A stretch of DNA of 64,000 bases from Dokdonia sinensis (GCF_003688895.1 NZ_REFV01000002.1:1-64000), one strand, 5' to 3'. Shown: positions 9,159 through 19,159, counted from the first letter of the stretch. The notes: generated from the sequence alone by a model not told the origin. Program-made: numbers and translations.

Positions 9159-9212
9159 AGGTCTTAGCGCATATTTCCTTAACTTAGCGATTCTTATTAA
9201 AAACTACACCTT

Positions 9213-12179
9213 ATGAAAAAGATAATGCTACTCCTAGTGGTGTGCTGTTTAGGCATATCACTTGTTAAGGCTCAAGACGGACCCAGCTTTGTCACAAGCC
9301 CAATGTCATTTAAAAAATCGCTACCACTCAAGCTGTTGTCAGAAAATACGGACAAGTCTGCAATTTCAAAAAAGCCACAAACTGTTCCAAATAATTTTAA
9401 GACAACGGAACCCGTAAACCCTAATGCGCTTCCATTAGGTCTAGATCCAGCTCTACAGACCGAGGGAGGAAGAATCAACACCAGAGAACCTATTCAAAAC
9501 TTTGCTGGTGTTGGATCAAACGGAGGGATTTTTCCGCCAGATCCTTCGGGAGCAGTAGGACCTAATCATTATGTACAAATGGTAAACCGTCAGTATCTTA
9601 TTACAGATAAGGAAGGGAACACTCTTGTACCACCCACATCCCTCAACGCTCTTTTTACAATAGGAAATGGAGATCCCATAGTCTTGTATGATCGCTTTGC
9701 TGATAGGTGGCTCCTAAGCGAGTTTCGGGTAGACCGCGATGCGCAAAATAGACCTATCATAAACACTATCAAAATTGCGATATCTGAAACTCCTGACCCT
9801 ACGGGATCTTACTTTATATATGAGTACCAGTTTGATAGTTTTCCAGATTATTTCAAAATCGGGATATGGCATGACGGTTACTACTTTACAGCTAACAAGA
9901 GACAAGGAGATGCAGTATTTGTGATCAACAGAGATATGCTGCTCATAGGCGACCCTAGCGCACAGCTTATTGGATTTGATGTTCCTTCTATTGGCACATC
10001 TAATCAAAGTATTTTTGCACCTGGGCCGATAAATGCTATGGGACCAGAATTACCACCAGCATCTGCACCAGGAATGATTACATACTTTCAGGATGATAAT
10101 TTTGCCGGCATCGAAGAAGATCATCTCAAAATTTGGGAAATCGATGTCGATTGGAATCAAACAGGAAACTCCACTATCTCAGCTCCTATAGAATTACCGA
10201 CGGAACCTTTTGATACTTTCTTTGCGGCATTTGGCGAAGGAGACATAGAACAACCAAACACATCTAGTAGAATAGATGCTGTATGGGGAGCTTTAATGTA
10301 TCAAGTTCAATATAGACAATTCAGCGACCACAACTCCATTGTTCTTAATCACACCGTAGACGTAGACGACACTCTTTTAGGAGGCATACGTTGGTACGAA
10401 TTAAGACAAAATGAGGTAGGATCGCCTTGGAGTATTTTCCAACAGGGTACTTTTTCTCCAGATGACCAAAGTAGATTTATGGGTAGCATTGCTATAGATG
10501 GAGATGGTGCTATAGGACTAGCTTATTCTGTTTCTGGTTCCTCTGTATTTCCGTCTTTAAGGTATACTGGCCGCTTTGAAGGGGATCCTTTAGGACAAAT
10601 GACCGTTGCAGAACAAACCATTATAGATGGTACTAGATCACAAAATGGAGCCACTAGATTTGGAGATTACTCGCAACTTACCATAGACCCTACAGACGAC
10701 TTAACATTTTGGTTTACAGGAGAATACTTTGCTGGAGGGCTATGGAGAACGCGCGTTGCTTCATTTAAGATAAATGAAGAATTTACAAATGATGTAGGCG
10801 TCGCTGAACTCATTACCCCTCAAAACGGGAACCTTAGCGCAACTGAAACGATCTCTGTTACTTTAAGAAATTACGGAACTTCTGACCAAACTGGAATTCC
10901 AGTATCATATAGTATAAATGGAGGCACTCCCATTACTGAGGTATTTACAGGAACCATTTCTGGTGGGGACGATGCAACCTTTACTTTTACTGCACCAGCA
11001 GATTTTTCTGGAGCGGGAGCAGACTTTGATTTAGAATTGAGCACAGGCTTAGTGACAGATGAGGCTCCCTTTAACGATGCAATAACACCAGTAGTTCGCA
11101 ACTTATTCTCTGATGATGTTGGCGTATTGCGCATCGTGGGGCCCAGAAATGATGATGATCTGAACCAAGAGAATATACAGGTCATTCTTACTAATAATGG
11201 AAGCGACCCACAAACAGCATTTAATATAAGTTACCGTATTAATGGAGGATCTGTTACTACGCAATCCTTTCCAGGAACACTTAACTCCGAAGAGACAGCT
11301 CCCTTTACATTTTCTGTCGCAGGAGATTTTTCTAACGAAGGCCCTTATGATTTAGAGGTGTTTACAGCACTTGCATCTGACCAAGACTCAAGCAATGATT
11401 CTCAAACAAAACGCATTATACACCAAGATTGTATTCCTACTTCGACAGGAACTAATGATAATAATGGGTGTGCAGCAGATGGCCTAAAAAACTTTGAACT
11501 CGGTACCATTAAGAATATTTCTGGTTGTAATAATGATGGCCCTGGAGTAGGCTATGCAGACTTCACATTTATAAGTACGGATCTCGATCGTTCTATAAGT
11601 ACTTATGATGTAACGGCTCGCTCTGGATTTGCACCAGAAGCCCTCTCTTTATGGATAGATTTTAACGACAACGGCGTCTTTGAGGTTTCAGAACAGTTGT
11701 TATCTGATGAAACTATAACACAGGCAAATGTCGACCAAGTATTCGCACTAACCATCCCGACCGATGCAGCAATAGGGGTACATACACTTCGTGTTAAAGC
11801 CATTGACCCAGACGGAACGGGTACTGATATAAATGATCCTTGTGGTAACGTGCAATGGGGAGAAACAGAAGATTATACTGTAAATATCGTAGACCAAACT
11901 TTAGGTCTAGGTGATTTTGCAATTACGGCAGATCAATTTAGAGTCATTCCTTTGGGCAATAAGACTTATGAGGTAGTTTTAGATCTTGCCTTTGAGCTTA
12001 ATGAGGAACTTACCTTAGACATTCATAATATTGCAGGGCAACGTATCGCTAGCCAAAAAATTGAATATAAAAATGGTGCTTACGCTACTCAGTTAAATTT
12101 AAACACCGCTACTGGTGTGTATCTTGCAATTGTAGGAAACACACAAATTAATACTTCGAAAAAATTTGTAGTTAGATAA
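9213..12179 (+). CDS. Large secreted protein with CARDB-like repeats, GEVED domain and T9SS type A sorting domain
   Basis: 988 residues. Signal peptide MKKIMLLLVVCCLGISLVKAQ. Residues about 90-530 form a repeat-free domain beginning FAGVGSNGGIFPPDPSGAVGPNHYVQMVN, possibly propeller-like; this type is common in Bacteroidota exoproteins of unknown substrate. Two Ig-like CARDB repeats follow: NDVGVAELITPQNGNLSATE (about 530-630) and DDVGVLRIVGPRNDDD (about 640-735). A GEVED domain comes next (LWIDFNDNGVFEVSEQ ... WGETEDYTVNI, about 810-900). The last 80 residues (LTLDIHNIAGQRIASQKI ... GVYLAIVGN ... KKFVVR) are a type A sorting domain, so export is through T9SS with cell-surface attachment or release. 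Single gene with a strong terminator behind it. Function unknown. Confidence 0.88.
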   Translation: MKKIMLLLVVCCLGISLVKAQDGPSFVTSPMSFKKSLPLKLLSENTDKSAISKKPQTVPNNFKTTEPVNPNALPLGLDPALQTEGGRINTREPIQNFAGVGSNGGIFPPDPSGAVGPNHYVQMVNRQYLITDKEGNTLVPPTSLNALFTIGNGDPIVLYDRFADRWLLSEFRVDRDAQNRPIINTIKIAISETPDPTGSYFIYEYQFDSFPDYFKIGIWHDGYYFTANKRQGDAVFVINRDMLLIGDPSAQLIGFDVPSIGTSNQSIFAPGPINAMGPELPPASAPGMITYFQDDNFAGIEEDHLKIWEIDVDWNQTGNSTISAPIELPTEPFDTFFAAFGEGDIEQPNTSSRIDAVWGALMYQVQYRQFSDHNSIVLNHTVDVDDTLLGGIRWYELRQNEVGSPWSIFQQGTFSPDDQSRFMGSIAIDGDGAIGLAYSVSGSSVFPSLRYTGRFEGDPLGQMTVAEQTIIDGTRSQNGATRFGDYSQLTIDPTDDLTFWFTGEYFAGGLWRTRVASFKINEEFTNDVGVAELITPQNGNLSATETISVTLRNYGTSDQTGIPVSYSINGGTPITEVFTGTISGGDDATFTFTAPADFSGAGADFDLELSTGLVTDEAPFNDAITPVVRNLFSDDVGVLRIVGPRNDDDLNQENIQVILTNNGSDPQTAFNISYRINGGSVTTQSFPGTLNSEETAPFTFSVAGDFSNEGPYDLEVFTALASDQDSSNDSQTKRIIHQDCIPTSTGTNDNNGCAADGLKNFELGTIKNISGCNNDGPGVGYADFTFISTDLDRSISTYDVTARSGFAPEALSLWIDFNDNGVFEVSEQLLSDETITQANVDQVFALTIPTDAAIGVHTLRVKAIDPDGTGTDINDPCGNVQWGETEDYTVNIVDQTLGLGDFAITADQFRVIPLGNKTYEVVLDLAFELNEELTLDIHNIAGQRIASQKIEYKNGAYATQLNLNTATGVYLAIVGNTQINTSKKFVVR

Positions 12180-12207
12180 TTATTTTAAACTCCACGTAGA
12201 TTATATC

Positions 12208-12244
12208 AAAAATGGCTTCGCACTGATAGCGAAGCCATTTTTTA
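12208..12244. terminator. Bidirectional terminator
   Basis: Stem AAAATGGCTTCGC / GCGAAGCCATTTTT between the convergent T9SS protein gene (+) and ybeY (-), with A and T runs on both sides. Confidence 0.85.
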
Positions 12245-12265
12245 TTTACCATACTTTAAAACGAT

Positions 12266-12676
12266 TTAGAAAGCTTTATTCAAATAATAGTCTTCCTTGT
12301 CACGCATCTCCTTAGCTTGATCTTCCGTTTTATCTTTGTAACCACAATAATGTAAAATTCCGTGCACGAGTACGCGAAAAAATTCTTCTTTAAAAGCCGC
12401 CTTAAAGGTTTTTGCGTTTTCTTCGACTCTTTGTGTGCTCACGTAAATATCCCCGCTTAAAACGGCTCCTTGCGAGTAATCAAAGCTTATGATGTCCGTA
12501 TAGGTGTCGTGATTAAGAAAGTCCATATTTATTTTGTGTAAGTACTCATCGTCACAGAAAATATAGTTGATTTCGCCCAACTCTTTTTCTTCTGCGGCGA
12601 TCACTTTTTCTAACCACGCTTTCGCGAAAGCGGACTCCTCAAACTCAAAATTATTCTCACTATGAAACTCAATCAT
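12266..12676 (-). CDS. ybeY: rRNA maturation RNase YbeY
   Basis: 136 residues, single-strand endoribonuclease of the UPF0054 family, needed for 16S rRNA 3' end maturation and ribosome quality control. The zinc motif appears as HGILHYCGYKDKTEDQ near residues 104-119. The first two histidines are present; the third ligand of the classical HxxxHxxxxxH pattern is replaced by the Lys-Asp seen in Bacteroidota versions. Upstream, DIISFDYSQGAVLSGDIYVS (about 61-80) is the usual YbeY strand pair. Its start overlaps the end of the DUF4175 gene by 8 bases, so the two are translationally coupled. A perfect palindrome (12617-12632) encodes AFAKA in the N-terminal helix (ESAFAKAWLEK). Confidence 0.93.
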   Translation of the reverse strand: MIEFHSENNFEFEESAFAKAWLEKVIAAEEKELGEINYIFCDDEYLHKINMDFLNHDTYTDIISFDYSQGAVLSGDIYVSTQRVEENAKTFKAAFKEEFFRVLVHGILHYCGYKDKTEDQAKEMRDKEDYYLNKAF

Positions 12677-15600
12677 TATCTTTCTTAAAATAGTCCTGTA
12701 CCCTTTTTTTGTATTCGTCCTTAAGCGGAAGGGTTTTTCTGTTCAAAATCTCAGTCGTATTGAAATACTTCTTTGCTTTTTCCTGAGCCGAATTTACAGG
12801 ATTTGCATACTGCTTCAGGTTCGTGTTTGACTCTCTTTTCTCCTCCTCGCCTTGCTGAAATGCAGCCTCCTTTAACTTTAAAAGTTCGTGCTGTAATTGC
12901 GTCATACGCTCCATCGTCTCGTTGCTGAATCCTTTATCTAGCAACTGTTGCTCAACCTCTTCCATATCTCGAGCTAGCTTTTGAGCATCCTCGCCCAGTC
13001 CCTGACGTTGTATCTCATCCTCTAACTGCTTGCGAAGCTTTTGCTGTTCTTTGTAAATTTCATAAAGGAGACCTTGCTCATACTCATCTCCTTCCTGTCC
13101 TTCTCCTTCTCCACGGCCATCCTTACCTGGTTGATTCCCTTTTCCATCCTTTCCTCGACCGTCTCCCTCTCCTTGTCCTTCTCCCTCTCCCTGACCTTCG
13201 CCTTCACCTTGTCCCTCTCCTTCGCCCTCGCCAGGCTTTTCTCCTTGTCCAGGTTTTTTACCTTCTCCTGGCTTCTCTCCTTCCCCCTCTCCAGGTTTTT
13301 CTCCTTCTCCAGGCTTCTCACCGGGCTTCTTGCCTTGTTGCATTTTTTTATTAAGTTCTTCCTGGCTTTGAATTATGTCTGGCAACTGCATTCCTTGACC
13401 TTCTCCCTCTCCTTCACCCTGTCCAGACATCATCTGGTTTTGCATACTATTTAACATTTGACTTAAAAGGTCTGCGAGCGTGTTTGCTCCTGAAACTACA
13501 TATTGCTGACTGCTGACTCCTTGTATGACTTGGTTTTCAGCAAGTCGTTCTAGGGATTTGTCTAGGTTGTAGTCTATTTCGGTAAGCGACTCGTTTATAA
13601 CCTCTGAGAGTTTCACTTGGCGCAACGATAACGCGTAAAGACTATCATCCACGTGTTTGAAATTCTGTTTTAAAACATTTTGACGGCGAAGTTTCTTTGC
13701 AAAATTTGGATTCTTATCATCCATCACCTTAAAGTCTCCCATTAATGCTTCCTCTTCAAACGAAAAGACTAATAAGTTGTCCAAAATCTTGCGTAGCATT
13801 TCTGCATCCTCCTTCATAGATTCTCCTCCAGAAGATTGCATTCCAGATTGCATTTTCTGACCCATTTGCTTCATCTTCTCGGCCGCTTTTTTCTGACTCT
13901 TCTTTGCGGCACTTTTATCTTGCGGCTTACCGGATTCCTTTTCTTTTTGTTCCTGCTTTTCTAGTTCCTCTGTTGCTTCTTTCTGTTCCTTATTAATTTC
14001 GTCCTGTTTCTTCTCGTCAGAAGGAAGTTCCATTGGCTTTTTTAGGTCCTGATTCTCCTCCTCTAAGGATTTCATATCCTCTTCCAGCTTTTTAAACTCC
14101 TCGTTAAGTTTTTCTTGTTCCTCCTTTGTATTCTCCTTGCCGTCTTTCTCACTTAACTTTTCTTGCTTTTCGGCGAGTTTCTGGAGATCTCTGGCAATCT
14201 TTTCGGCTTTTTTCTGTACGTAATATCGTTTTGTGAGCTCAAGCATTTGCTCAAGGTTGCGCTTGTTATTCTTGTTTTGCTTTGCTAGTTTCTCTAACTT
14301 TTCTGAGAGTTCCTCTTTGCTTATTTTCTCACGGAGTTCTTCCAGTTCTTTAAGCAATTTCTCATCCTCCTTAGCCTTCTTCTCCATACGCTCAAGACGT
14401 TCCTTGAGAAGCTCCTTTTCCTCATCAGTTTTAGGCTCATTCTTCTGGAATTCGTCCAAATTCTCTTTGAGCTGTTTTGAGAAATCCTTCATCATCTCCT
14501 CTTGTTGTTCTTGACGTTTTAGGAAATTCTCAAGCTTTTTCTGGTCGTTAAAGTTGAGCTCCTTCTTCTCTTTCTGGAGGCGGGAAAGCTCCTCAAGCTC
14601 CTTTTCCCTATCCTTCATTTTTTGAAGAGACTTGTCTAGCTCATTTATGGATTTTTCTTGCTGTTCTAACTGCTGACGCTCGAGTTCGGTTTCGGTTAAA
14701 CTCACGAAGCTAAATACCGTACTCTTTGTGCTCTTATAATTATGAATTGCATCGTTGTCAAAAACCTCAAAGTAATACTCGTAATTTACACCTTCTTCCA
14801 ACTTTAAGGTGTCAGGAAAGGCGTAGGTAAACTGGTCTACATTCCCCCCGCTTATTGGGATGCGCTTATTAATACGCTCTTTAGATTCTGACGGATAATA
14901 CACGAGTTGTAATTTAGAAAGCCCGTAGTCGTCACTTATTTTTCCATAGAAATAGTTTTGTTGTCTTGTGACAGAATCTACTTTGACATCAAGATCCATT
15001 TGAGGATACTCGTCCTTGATTACCTGCAAGTTATAGGCAAGGTTTTCGTAGTTTTTTAAGTTTTCATTGCTAGTGCTTACCTCATAGGTCGTTGTGTTGT
15101 AGATTCTTTTTGACAAACTGAAACTTGGAGTGTCTCCGCTTTCGCGCAAAGCGAAATCGAACACCGTATCCTTGAGCACTAAATCTACCGCTGTCGTTTG
15201 TCTCGTGTCCATTACCCAAGTCACGTTTGTTCCTTCTGGAATTACTGCATTACCTGTGTTCTTTACCACTTCAGTCGCCTTACGGGTGTGGTTGGGGTAA
15301 TTCAACTCCATATTGAAATTGACCAGCACTGGGACTTCAAGAACGTCAATGGTATAGGGTTTTGAAACCACTTTATTTGCCTGCAAAAAGAATGAAATAT
15401 CCTGATTGGGCTGTTCGAAAACAAAACTGTATTCCCCTACTGCTTCCTGCTGTAAAAAGTATACTTCGTCATTAAAATGGATAGTCGCATCCTCTGGAAC
15501 GACGTCTCCTACGGTTCTTATTTTAACTTTAAAATCTTTATTCTCGATAGCCTGCAGGGACTCATTTACAACGAAAAAACTAAACGGTGCAGGCGGTTCA

Positions 15601-16166
15601 TAAGCCTCATTATAATTCACTACGCGTTCATAACTAGAAGAAAACACCTTGTCTTTTCCAGCATAATTTGCAACAAGGAAAACCACCACGGGAATGGCGG
15701 CATACTTTAAATACTTTTTGTTCTTTTTAAAATCAATAGCCAGGCTAAAAGGAATGGGTTCGAGTGCAGCACTTTTTTGTTCTATACTCGCCAGCATTAA
15801 TTCTGAGTCGTGAGAGGTGCTCCTCAATTGTAAGGTGTTGACAAGTTTGTCGCTCACTTCTGGAAAGTGATTGCCTATCATTGTGGCGGCATCTTTGTAG
15901 TCGATACCTTTAGAAAGTTTGAAAAGTCGTGTTAATGGTAACACAACAAACTTGGCCAAAAGTCCTATTTCCACAGCAATAAATGCCCAAAACAAGACCG
16001 TTCTTCCCGCTGGACTGAGCCAGAAAAAATACTCAATGAGCAGGGTAACTAGGAAGTACATCACACCAAAAGCAAAGAACAAGATAATTCCCCGCAGCAG
16101 TTCATTTGTATAGTATTTTCTAATGAAGCCCTCGAGCTTCTTTTCTATGATTTCAAATCTATTCAT
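12669..16166 (-). CDS. DUF4175-family giant membrane protein with coiled-coil and Gly-Glu-rich tail
   Basis: 1165 residues. The N-terminal 110 residues hold two or three membrane helices (GIILFFAFGVMYFLVTLLI, TVLFWAFIAVEIGLLAKFVVLPL) and one more lies near residue 150 (YAAIPVVVFLVANYAG). Residues about 180-490 are a beta-rich extracytoplasmic part. From about 495 to 770 there is a very long charged coiled coil rich in E, K, Q and L. Residues about 950-1050 are low-complexity (GEGEGQGEGE, KPGEGEK), followed by a final helical stretch. DUF4175 is a Bacteroidota family without a defined function. It is common next to ybeY and mnmG in this group, suggesting an envelope housekeeping role. Translationally coupled to ybeY. 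The degenerate palindrome at 15137-15153 encodes FALRESG. Confidence 0.85.
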   Translation of the reverse strand: MNRFEIIEKKLEGFIRKYYTNELLRGIILFFAFGVMYFLVTLLIEYFFWLSPAGRTVLFWAFIAVEIGLLAKFVVLPLTRLFKLSKGIDYKDAATMIGNHFPEVSDKLVNTLQLRSTSHDSELMLASIEQKSAALEPIPFSLAIDFKKNKKYLKYAAIPVVVFLVANYAGKDKVFSSSYERVVNYNEAYEPPAPFSFFVVNESLQAIENKDFKVKIRTVGDVVPEDATIHFNDEVYFLQQEAVGEYSFVFEQPNQDISFFLQANKVVSKPYTIDVLEVPVLVNFNMELNYPNHTRKATEVVKNTGNAVIPEGTNVTWVMDTRQTTAVDLVLKDTVFDFALRESGDTPSFSLSKRIYNTTTYEVSTSNENLKNYENLAYNLQVIKDEYPQMDLDVKVDSVTRQQNYFYGKISDDYGLSKLQLVYYPSESKERINKRIPISGGNVDQFTYAFPDTLKLEEGVNYEYYFEVFDNDAIHNYKSTKSTVFSFVSLTETELERQQLEQQEKSINELDKSLQKMKDREKELEELSRLQKEKKELNFNDQKKLENFLKRQEQQEEMMKDFSKQLKENLDEFQKNEPKTDEEKELLKERLERMEKKAKEDEKLLKELEELREKISKEELSEKLEKLAKQNKNNKRNLEQMLELTKRYYVQKKAEKIARDLQKLAEKQEKLSEKDGKENTKEEQEKLNEEFKKLEEDMKSLEEENQDLKKPMELPSDEKKQDEINKEQKEATEELEKQEQKEKESGKPQDKSAAKKSQKKAAEKMKQMGQKMQSGMQSSGGESMKEDAEMLRKILDNLLVFSFEEEALMGDFKVMDDKNPNFAKKLRRQNVLKQNFKHVDDSLYALSLRQVKLSEVINESLTEIDYNLDKSLERLAENQVIQGVSSQQYVVSGANTLADLLSQMLNSMQNQMMSGQGEGEGEGQGMQLPDIIQSQEELNKKMQQGKKPGEKPGEGEKPGEGEGEKPGEGKKPGQGEKPGEGEGEGQGEGEGQGEGEGQGEGDGRGKDGKGNQPGKDGRGEGEGQEGDEYEQGLLYEIYKEQQKLRKQLEDEIQRQGLGEDAQKLARDMEEVEQQLLDKGFSNETMERMTQLQHELLKLKEAAFQQGEEEKRESNTNLKQYANPVNSAQEKAKKYFNTTEILNRKTLPLKDEYKKRVQDYFKKDND
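13090..13335 (-). repeat. Low-complexity purine-rich coding repeat (Gly-Glu tract)
   Basis: Imperfect 6-18 base repeats encoding GEGEGQ and KPGEGEKPG units inside the DUF4175 gene. The plus strand here is a C/T-only stretch that also opens artificial frames. Such tracts vary in length between strains by slippage. Confidence 0.8.
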
Positions 16167-16256
16167 CTTCCTTCTCTATTTCCTTTTATAGCAACCTCTA
16201 AAATACTGTTTTATTATGTTTTATAAATGTTATACTTTACGGTTTTACTTTACCCT

Positions 16257-17300
16257 ATGAAAGATATCAAATACCTTACCGCTTATGCCGTGCCTCTATG
16301 TGCGCTTATTGCACTACAAATCAATGGGTTTTGGGCGTGGCTCACTCCTATTTATGCCTTTGTTGCCGTCCCTATTCTAGAAAGTATTTTTCCTGTAAAT
16401 GACCACAATATCGCCGAAGAGGAAAAGGAGGAAAAGAAGACGCTACATTGGACAGACTTCCTGTTATACCTTAACATTCCTATCGTTTTTGGTATTGTCT
16501 TCCTGACTCTGACCACACTTACTTCGGGAACTTTTACGACCTCAGAAATCGTGGGTCTCATCTTCTCTTGTGGTATTGTCATAGGGTCAAATGGTATTAA
16601 TGTTGCTCACGAGCTAGGACATCGCAAGACCAAGGTTGAACAATTAATGGGAAAACTACTGCTTCTTCCCGCTTTATATATGCACTTTTTTGTGGAGCAT
16701 AACTTTGGCCATCACCTAAAAGCAGCGACCCCAGAAGATCCAGCGACAGCCAAATACAACCAATCGCTCTACGCATTTTGGATATCCTCTATTTACAGAC
16801 AATATACAAGTGCGTGGAGTATACAAATGGGTTTGCTCAAACGTGAAAACCGAAGCTTTCTCTCTTATAAAAATGATATGCTGTGGTACCATCTCATACA
16901 GGCAGGCTATTTACTAACAGCATTTTTAATCTTTGGAGGATTTGGCCTGGCGATTGTGTTCTTTGCTGCAGTTTCTGGATTTCTATTGCTTGAAACCATA
17001 AATTATATTGAACATTATGGCTTACGCCGAAAGAAGACTGCGAGTGGACGTTACGAGCGTGTACGCGAGGTACATTCGTGGAACAGCAACCACGTTTTTG
17101 GCAGGATAATGCTTTATGAACTTACACGACACAGCGATCACCACTATCGCGCAAATAAGAAATACCAACTGCTGGATTATCACGATGTGAGTCCGCAACT
17201 GCCATATGGCTATCCTACAAGTATGGTGATTTCACTATTTCCGCCGTTGTGGTTTAAGATTATGAATAAAAGGGTGCCTAAGGACCAAGTGCCGGAGTAA
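16257..17300 (+). CDS. AlkB-type membrane di-iron oxygenase (alkane 1-monooxygenase-like)
   Basis: 347 residues from ATG 16257 (MKDIKYLTAYAVPLCALIAL). An upstream ATG at 16227 adds ten residues without homology. It is an integral membrane protein with about six helices. The histidine clusters match the AlkB/fatty-acid-desaturase di-iron site: VAHELGHRK near 115, EHNFGHH near 145, and the pair RHSDHHYRANKKYQ near 295, plus the AlkB-characteristic NYIEHYGL motif near 250. AlkB proteins hydroxylate the terminal carbon of medium-chain alkanes with rubredoxin as electron donor; related members act on fatty acids or xylene. No rubredoxin gene is adjacent, so the physiological substrate is open. Divergent from the DUF4175 gene; probably a single-gene unit. 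Confidence 0.85.
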   Translation: MKDIKYLTAYAVPLCALIALQINGFWAWLTPIYAFVAVPILESIFPVNDHNIAEEEKEEKKTLHWTDFLLYLNIPIVFGIVFLTLTTLTSGTFTTSEIVGLIFSCGIVIGSNGINVAHELGHRKTKVEQLMGKLLLLPALYMHFFVEHNFGHHLKAATPEDPATAKYNQSLYAFWISSIYRQYTSAWSIQMGLLKRENRSFLSYKNDMLWYHLIQAGYLLTAFLIFGGFGLAIVFFAAVSGFLLLETINYIEHYGLRRKKTASGRYERVREVHSWNSNHVFGRIMLYELTRHSDHHYRANKKYQLLDYHDVSPQLPYGYPTSMVISLFPPLWFKIMNKRVPKDQVPE

Positions 17301-17521
17301 AGCTTTTCTCTCACGGAGACACTAAGGCACAAAGTAATATTGCGCTCGTTATCCTCTCGCAAAGGCGCTATGGCGCAAGGAGTTTTCGAGCAGCGCTTAA
17401 CTTATCGCTATTGGTTGCTTTTCTTGCTTTCCCGACTTGTTCTCAACTTGTTTCAGAAAAGCGGAACTACCTTTATAAAAACTTTAAACCCTAATCTTTT
17501 AACCGTTCCCGCCCTTCCCAG
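17301..17521. repeat. Intergenic mosaic of short dispersed repeats
   Basis: About 220 bp between the AlkB-like gene and gltX without a gene. It holds a CACGGAGACACTAAGGCAC-type motif, a TCGCAAAGGCGCTATGGCGC motif (both look like the short dispersed repeats common in Bacteroidota gaps), and at 17426-17463 a version of the window palindrome split by an insertion (GCTTTC ... CTTGTTCTCAACTTGTTTCAG ... AAAAGCG). Confidence 0.5.
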
Positions 17522-17529
17522 TATCTTTG
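17522..17529 (+). promoter_or_regulatory. Promoter -7 box of gltX
   Basis: TATCTTTG, a full TAnnTTTG match, 17 bases before the gltX ATG. Confidence 0.6.
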
Positions 17530-17545
17530 TGCAAAACTCAACGAT

Positions 17546-19063
17546 ATGTCTCAAAATGTTCGGGTGCGGTTTGCACCTTCTCCTACGGGTCCATTGCACA
17601 TAGGTGGTGTGCGTACAGCGCTATTTAATTACCTGTATGCAAAGAAGCACGGAGGAACTTTTGTCCTTAGAATAGAAGATACAGACCAGAAACGCTACGT
17701 CCCTGGCGCCGAAGATTACATCGCCGAAAGTCTGGAATGGTGCGGGATTCCCTACGATGAAGGGCCAGGAAAAGATGGTGGTTTTGGACCATATAGACAG
17801 AGTGAGCGCAAGGAGAAGTATTACGCTTTCGCGAAAGCGTTACTAGATTCAGGTCACGCCTACTACGCTTTTGACACAGCCGAAAAACTTGACTTTCACC
17901 GAAAAGACCACGAGGCAAAAGGGAAAACCTTTATTTACAACTGGCATAACCGTCTAAAGTTAGACAACTCACTAGTACTCTCTGCCGAAGAGACACAGAA
18001 ACGACTTGATGCGGGAGACGATTATGTCGTTAGATTTAAGATGCCTCAGGATGAAAAACTACACCTTAAAGATGAGATACGTGGCGATATTTATATAGAC
18101 ACAAACATTCTAGACGATAAGGTCCTTTTCAAATCTGACGGAATGCCTACCTATCATTTGGCAAATATTGTAGACGACCATTTAATGAAAATCACACACG
18201 TCATACGTGGTGAGGAGTGGTTGCCTTCACTGGCCTTACACGAATTGCTGTACCGCGCTTTTAACTGGGAAGCTCCTAAGTTTGCTCACCTCCCACTTAT
18301 CTTAAAACCCGTAGGGAAAGGAAAGTTGAGCAAGCGTGACGGAGATAAAATGGGGTTTCCTGTTTTCCCATTACAATGGAATGACCCAAAGACAAATGAA
18401 GTTTCCGCAGGCTACCGAGAAGATGGATATTTTGCCGAAGCAGTGGTTAATATGCTTGCCTTTTTAGGTTGGAATCCAGGAACGGAACAAGAGATTTTCT
18501 CACTAGAGGAGCTTACTGAAGCCTTTGAGCTTTCAAGAGTGAACAAAGGCGGAGCCAAATTTGACCCAGAAAAGACAAAGTGGTTCCAGCAACAGTATAT
18601 GCAACATACGGATGATGCCATTATTGCCGATGATTTTATCGCCTTGCTTACAGAAAAAGATGTAGATACTACTACAGAGCTTGCCACAACAGTCGTAAAA
18701 ATGATTAAAGAACGTGCTGTATTTGTAGAAGACCTGTGGACCCTCGGGAGCTTTTTCTTTGTGGCTCCAGTTACCTTTGATGAAAAAGCTTCAAAAAAGG
18801 CTTGGAAAGAAGATACGGCGCGTATTATGGAAGAGGTTACTATTATCCTGAAAAACGTTTCTAATTTTACTACGATTAACATCCAGACTGCAGTTAAGGA
18901 GTGGATTGTAGCTCAAGAGCTCAGTTTTGGTAAAGTGATGCAACCGTTTAGATTAAGTCTTGTAGGAGCTATGCAAGGGCCTGATGTTTTTGAAATTGCT
19001 ACGACTATTGGTAAAGAAGAAACCTTGAAGCGCTTGGAGTATGCTATCGCTACGTTAGGATAA
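17546..19063 (+). CDS. gltX: Glutamate--tRNA ligase
   Basis: Charges tRNA-Glu with glutamate in the cytosol; class I synthetase, 505 residues (family 470-510). The HIGH signature is RFAPSPTGPLHIGGVRTALF at residues 8-27. The KMSKS counterpart is GKLSKRDGDKMGFP near 255-268. The C-terminal anticodon-binding helical domain starts near residue 340. glnS is also present in this window, so tRNA-Gln is probably charged directly and GltX can be discriminating. A palindrome copy (17824-17839) encodes AFAKA in KYYAFAKALLDSGHAYYAF, a helix of the catalytic domain. Single gene with its own promoter and a strong terminator. Confidence 0.97.
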   Translation: MSQNVRVRFAPSPTGPLHIGGVRTALFNYLYAKKHGGTFVLRIEDTDQKRYVPGAEDYIAESLEWCGIPYDEGPGKDGGFGPYRQSERKEKYYAFAKALLDSGHAYYAFDTAEKLDFHRKDHEAKGKTFIYNWHNRLKLDNSLVLSAEETQKRLDAGDDYVVRFKMPQDEKLHLKDEIRGDIYIDTNILDDKVLFKSDGMPTYHLANIVDDHLMKITHVIRGEEWLPSLALHELLYRAFNWEAPKFAHLPLILKPVGKGKLSKRDGDKMGFPVFPLQWNDPKTNEVSAGYREDGYFAEAVVNMLAFLGWNPGTEQEIFSLEELTEAFELSRVNKGGAKFDPEKTKWFQQQYMQHTDDAIIADDFIALLTEKDVDTTTELATTVVKMIKERAVFVEDLWTLGSFFFVAPVTFDEKASKKAWKEDTARIMEEVTIILKNVSNFTTINIQTAVKEWIVAQELSFGKVMQPFRLSLVGAMQGPDVFEIATTIGKEETLKRLEYAIATLG

Positions 19064-19101
19064 AGTGTGGTGTCCATTTTGGCGCAGTCAAGAAATATCT
19101 A

Positions 19102-19140
19102 AATAACAATGGCGAGAATTAAGTTCTCGCCATTGTTATT
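19102..19140. terminator. Bidirectional terminator
   Basis: Near-perfect stem AATAACAATGGCGAGAA / TTCTCGCCATTGTTATT between convergent gltX (+) and the beta-barrel gene (-). Confidence 0.88.
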
Positions 19141-19159
19141 TTACAGTAATTACGTTCTT

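Noticed and set aside
13022-14514. Several overlapping frames in the DUF4175 coiled-coil and Gly-Glu region
   Set aside because: They are shadows produced by the purine-rich low-complexity sequence; the DUF4175 frame explains the region.
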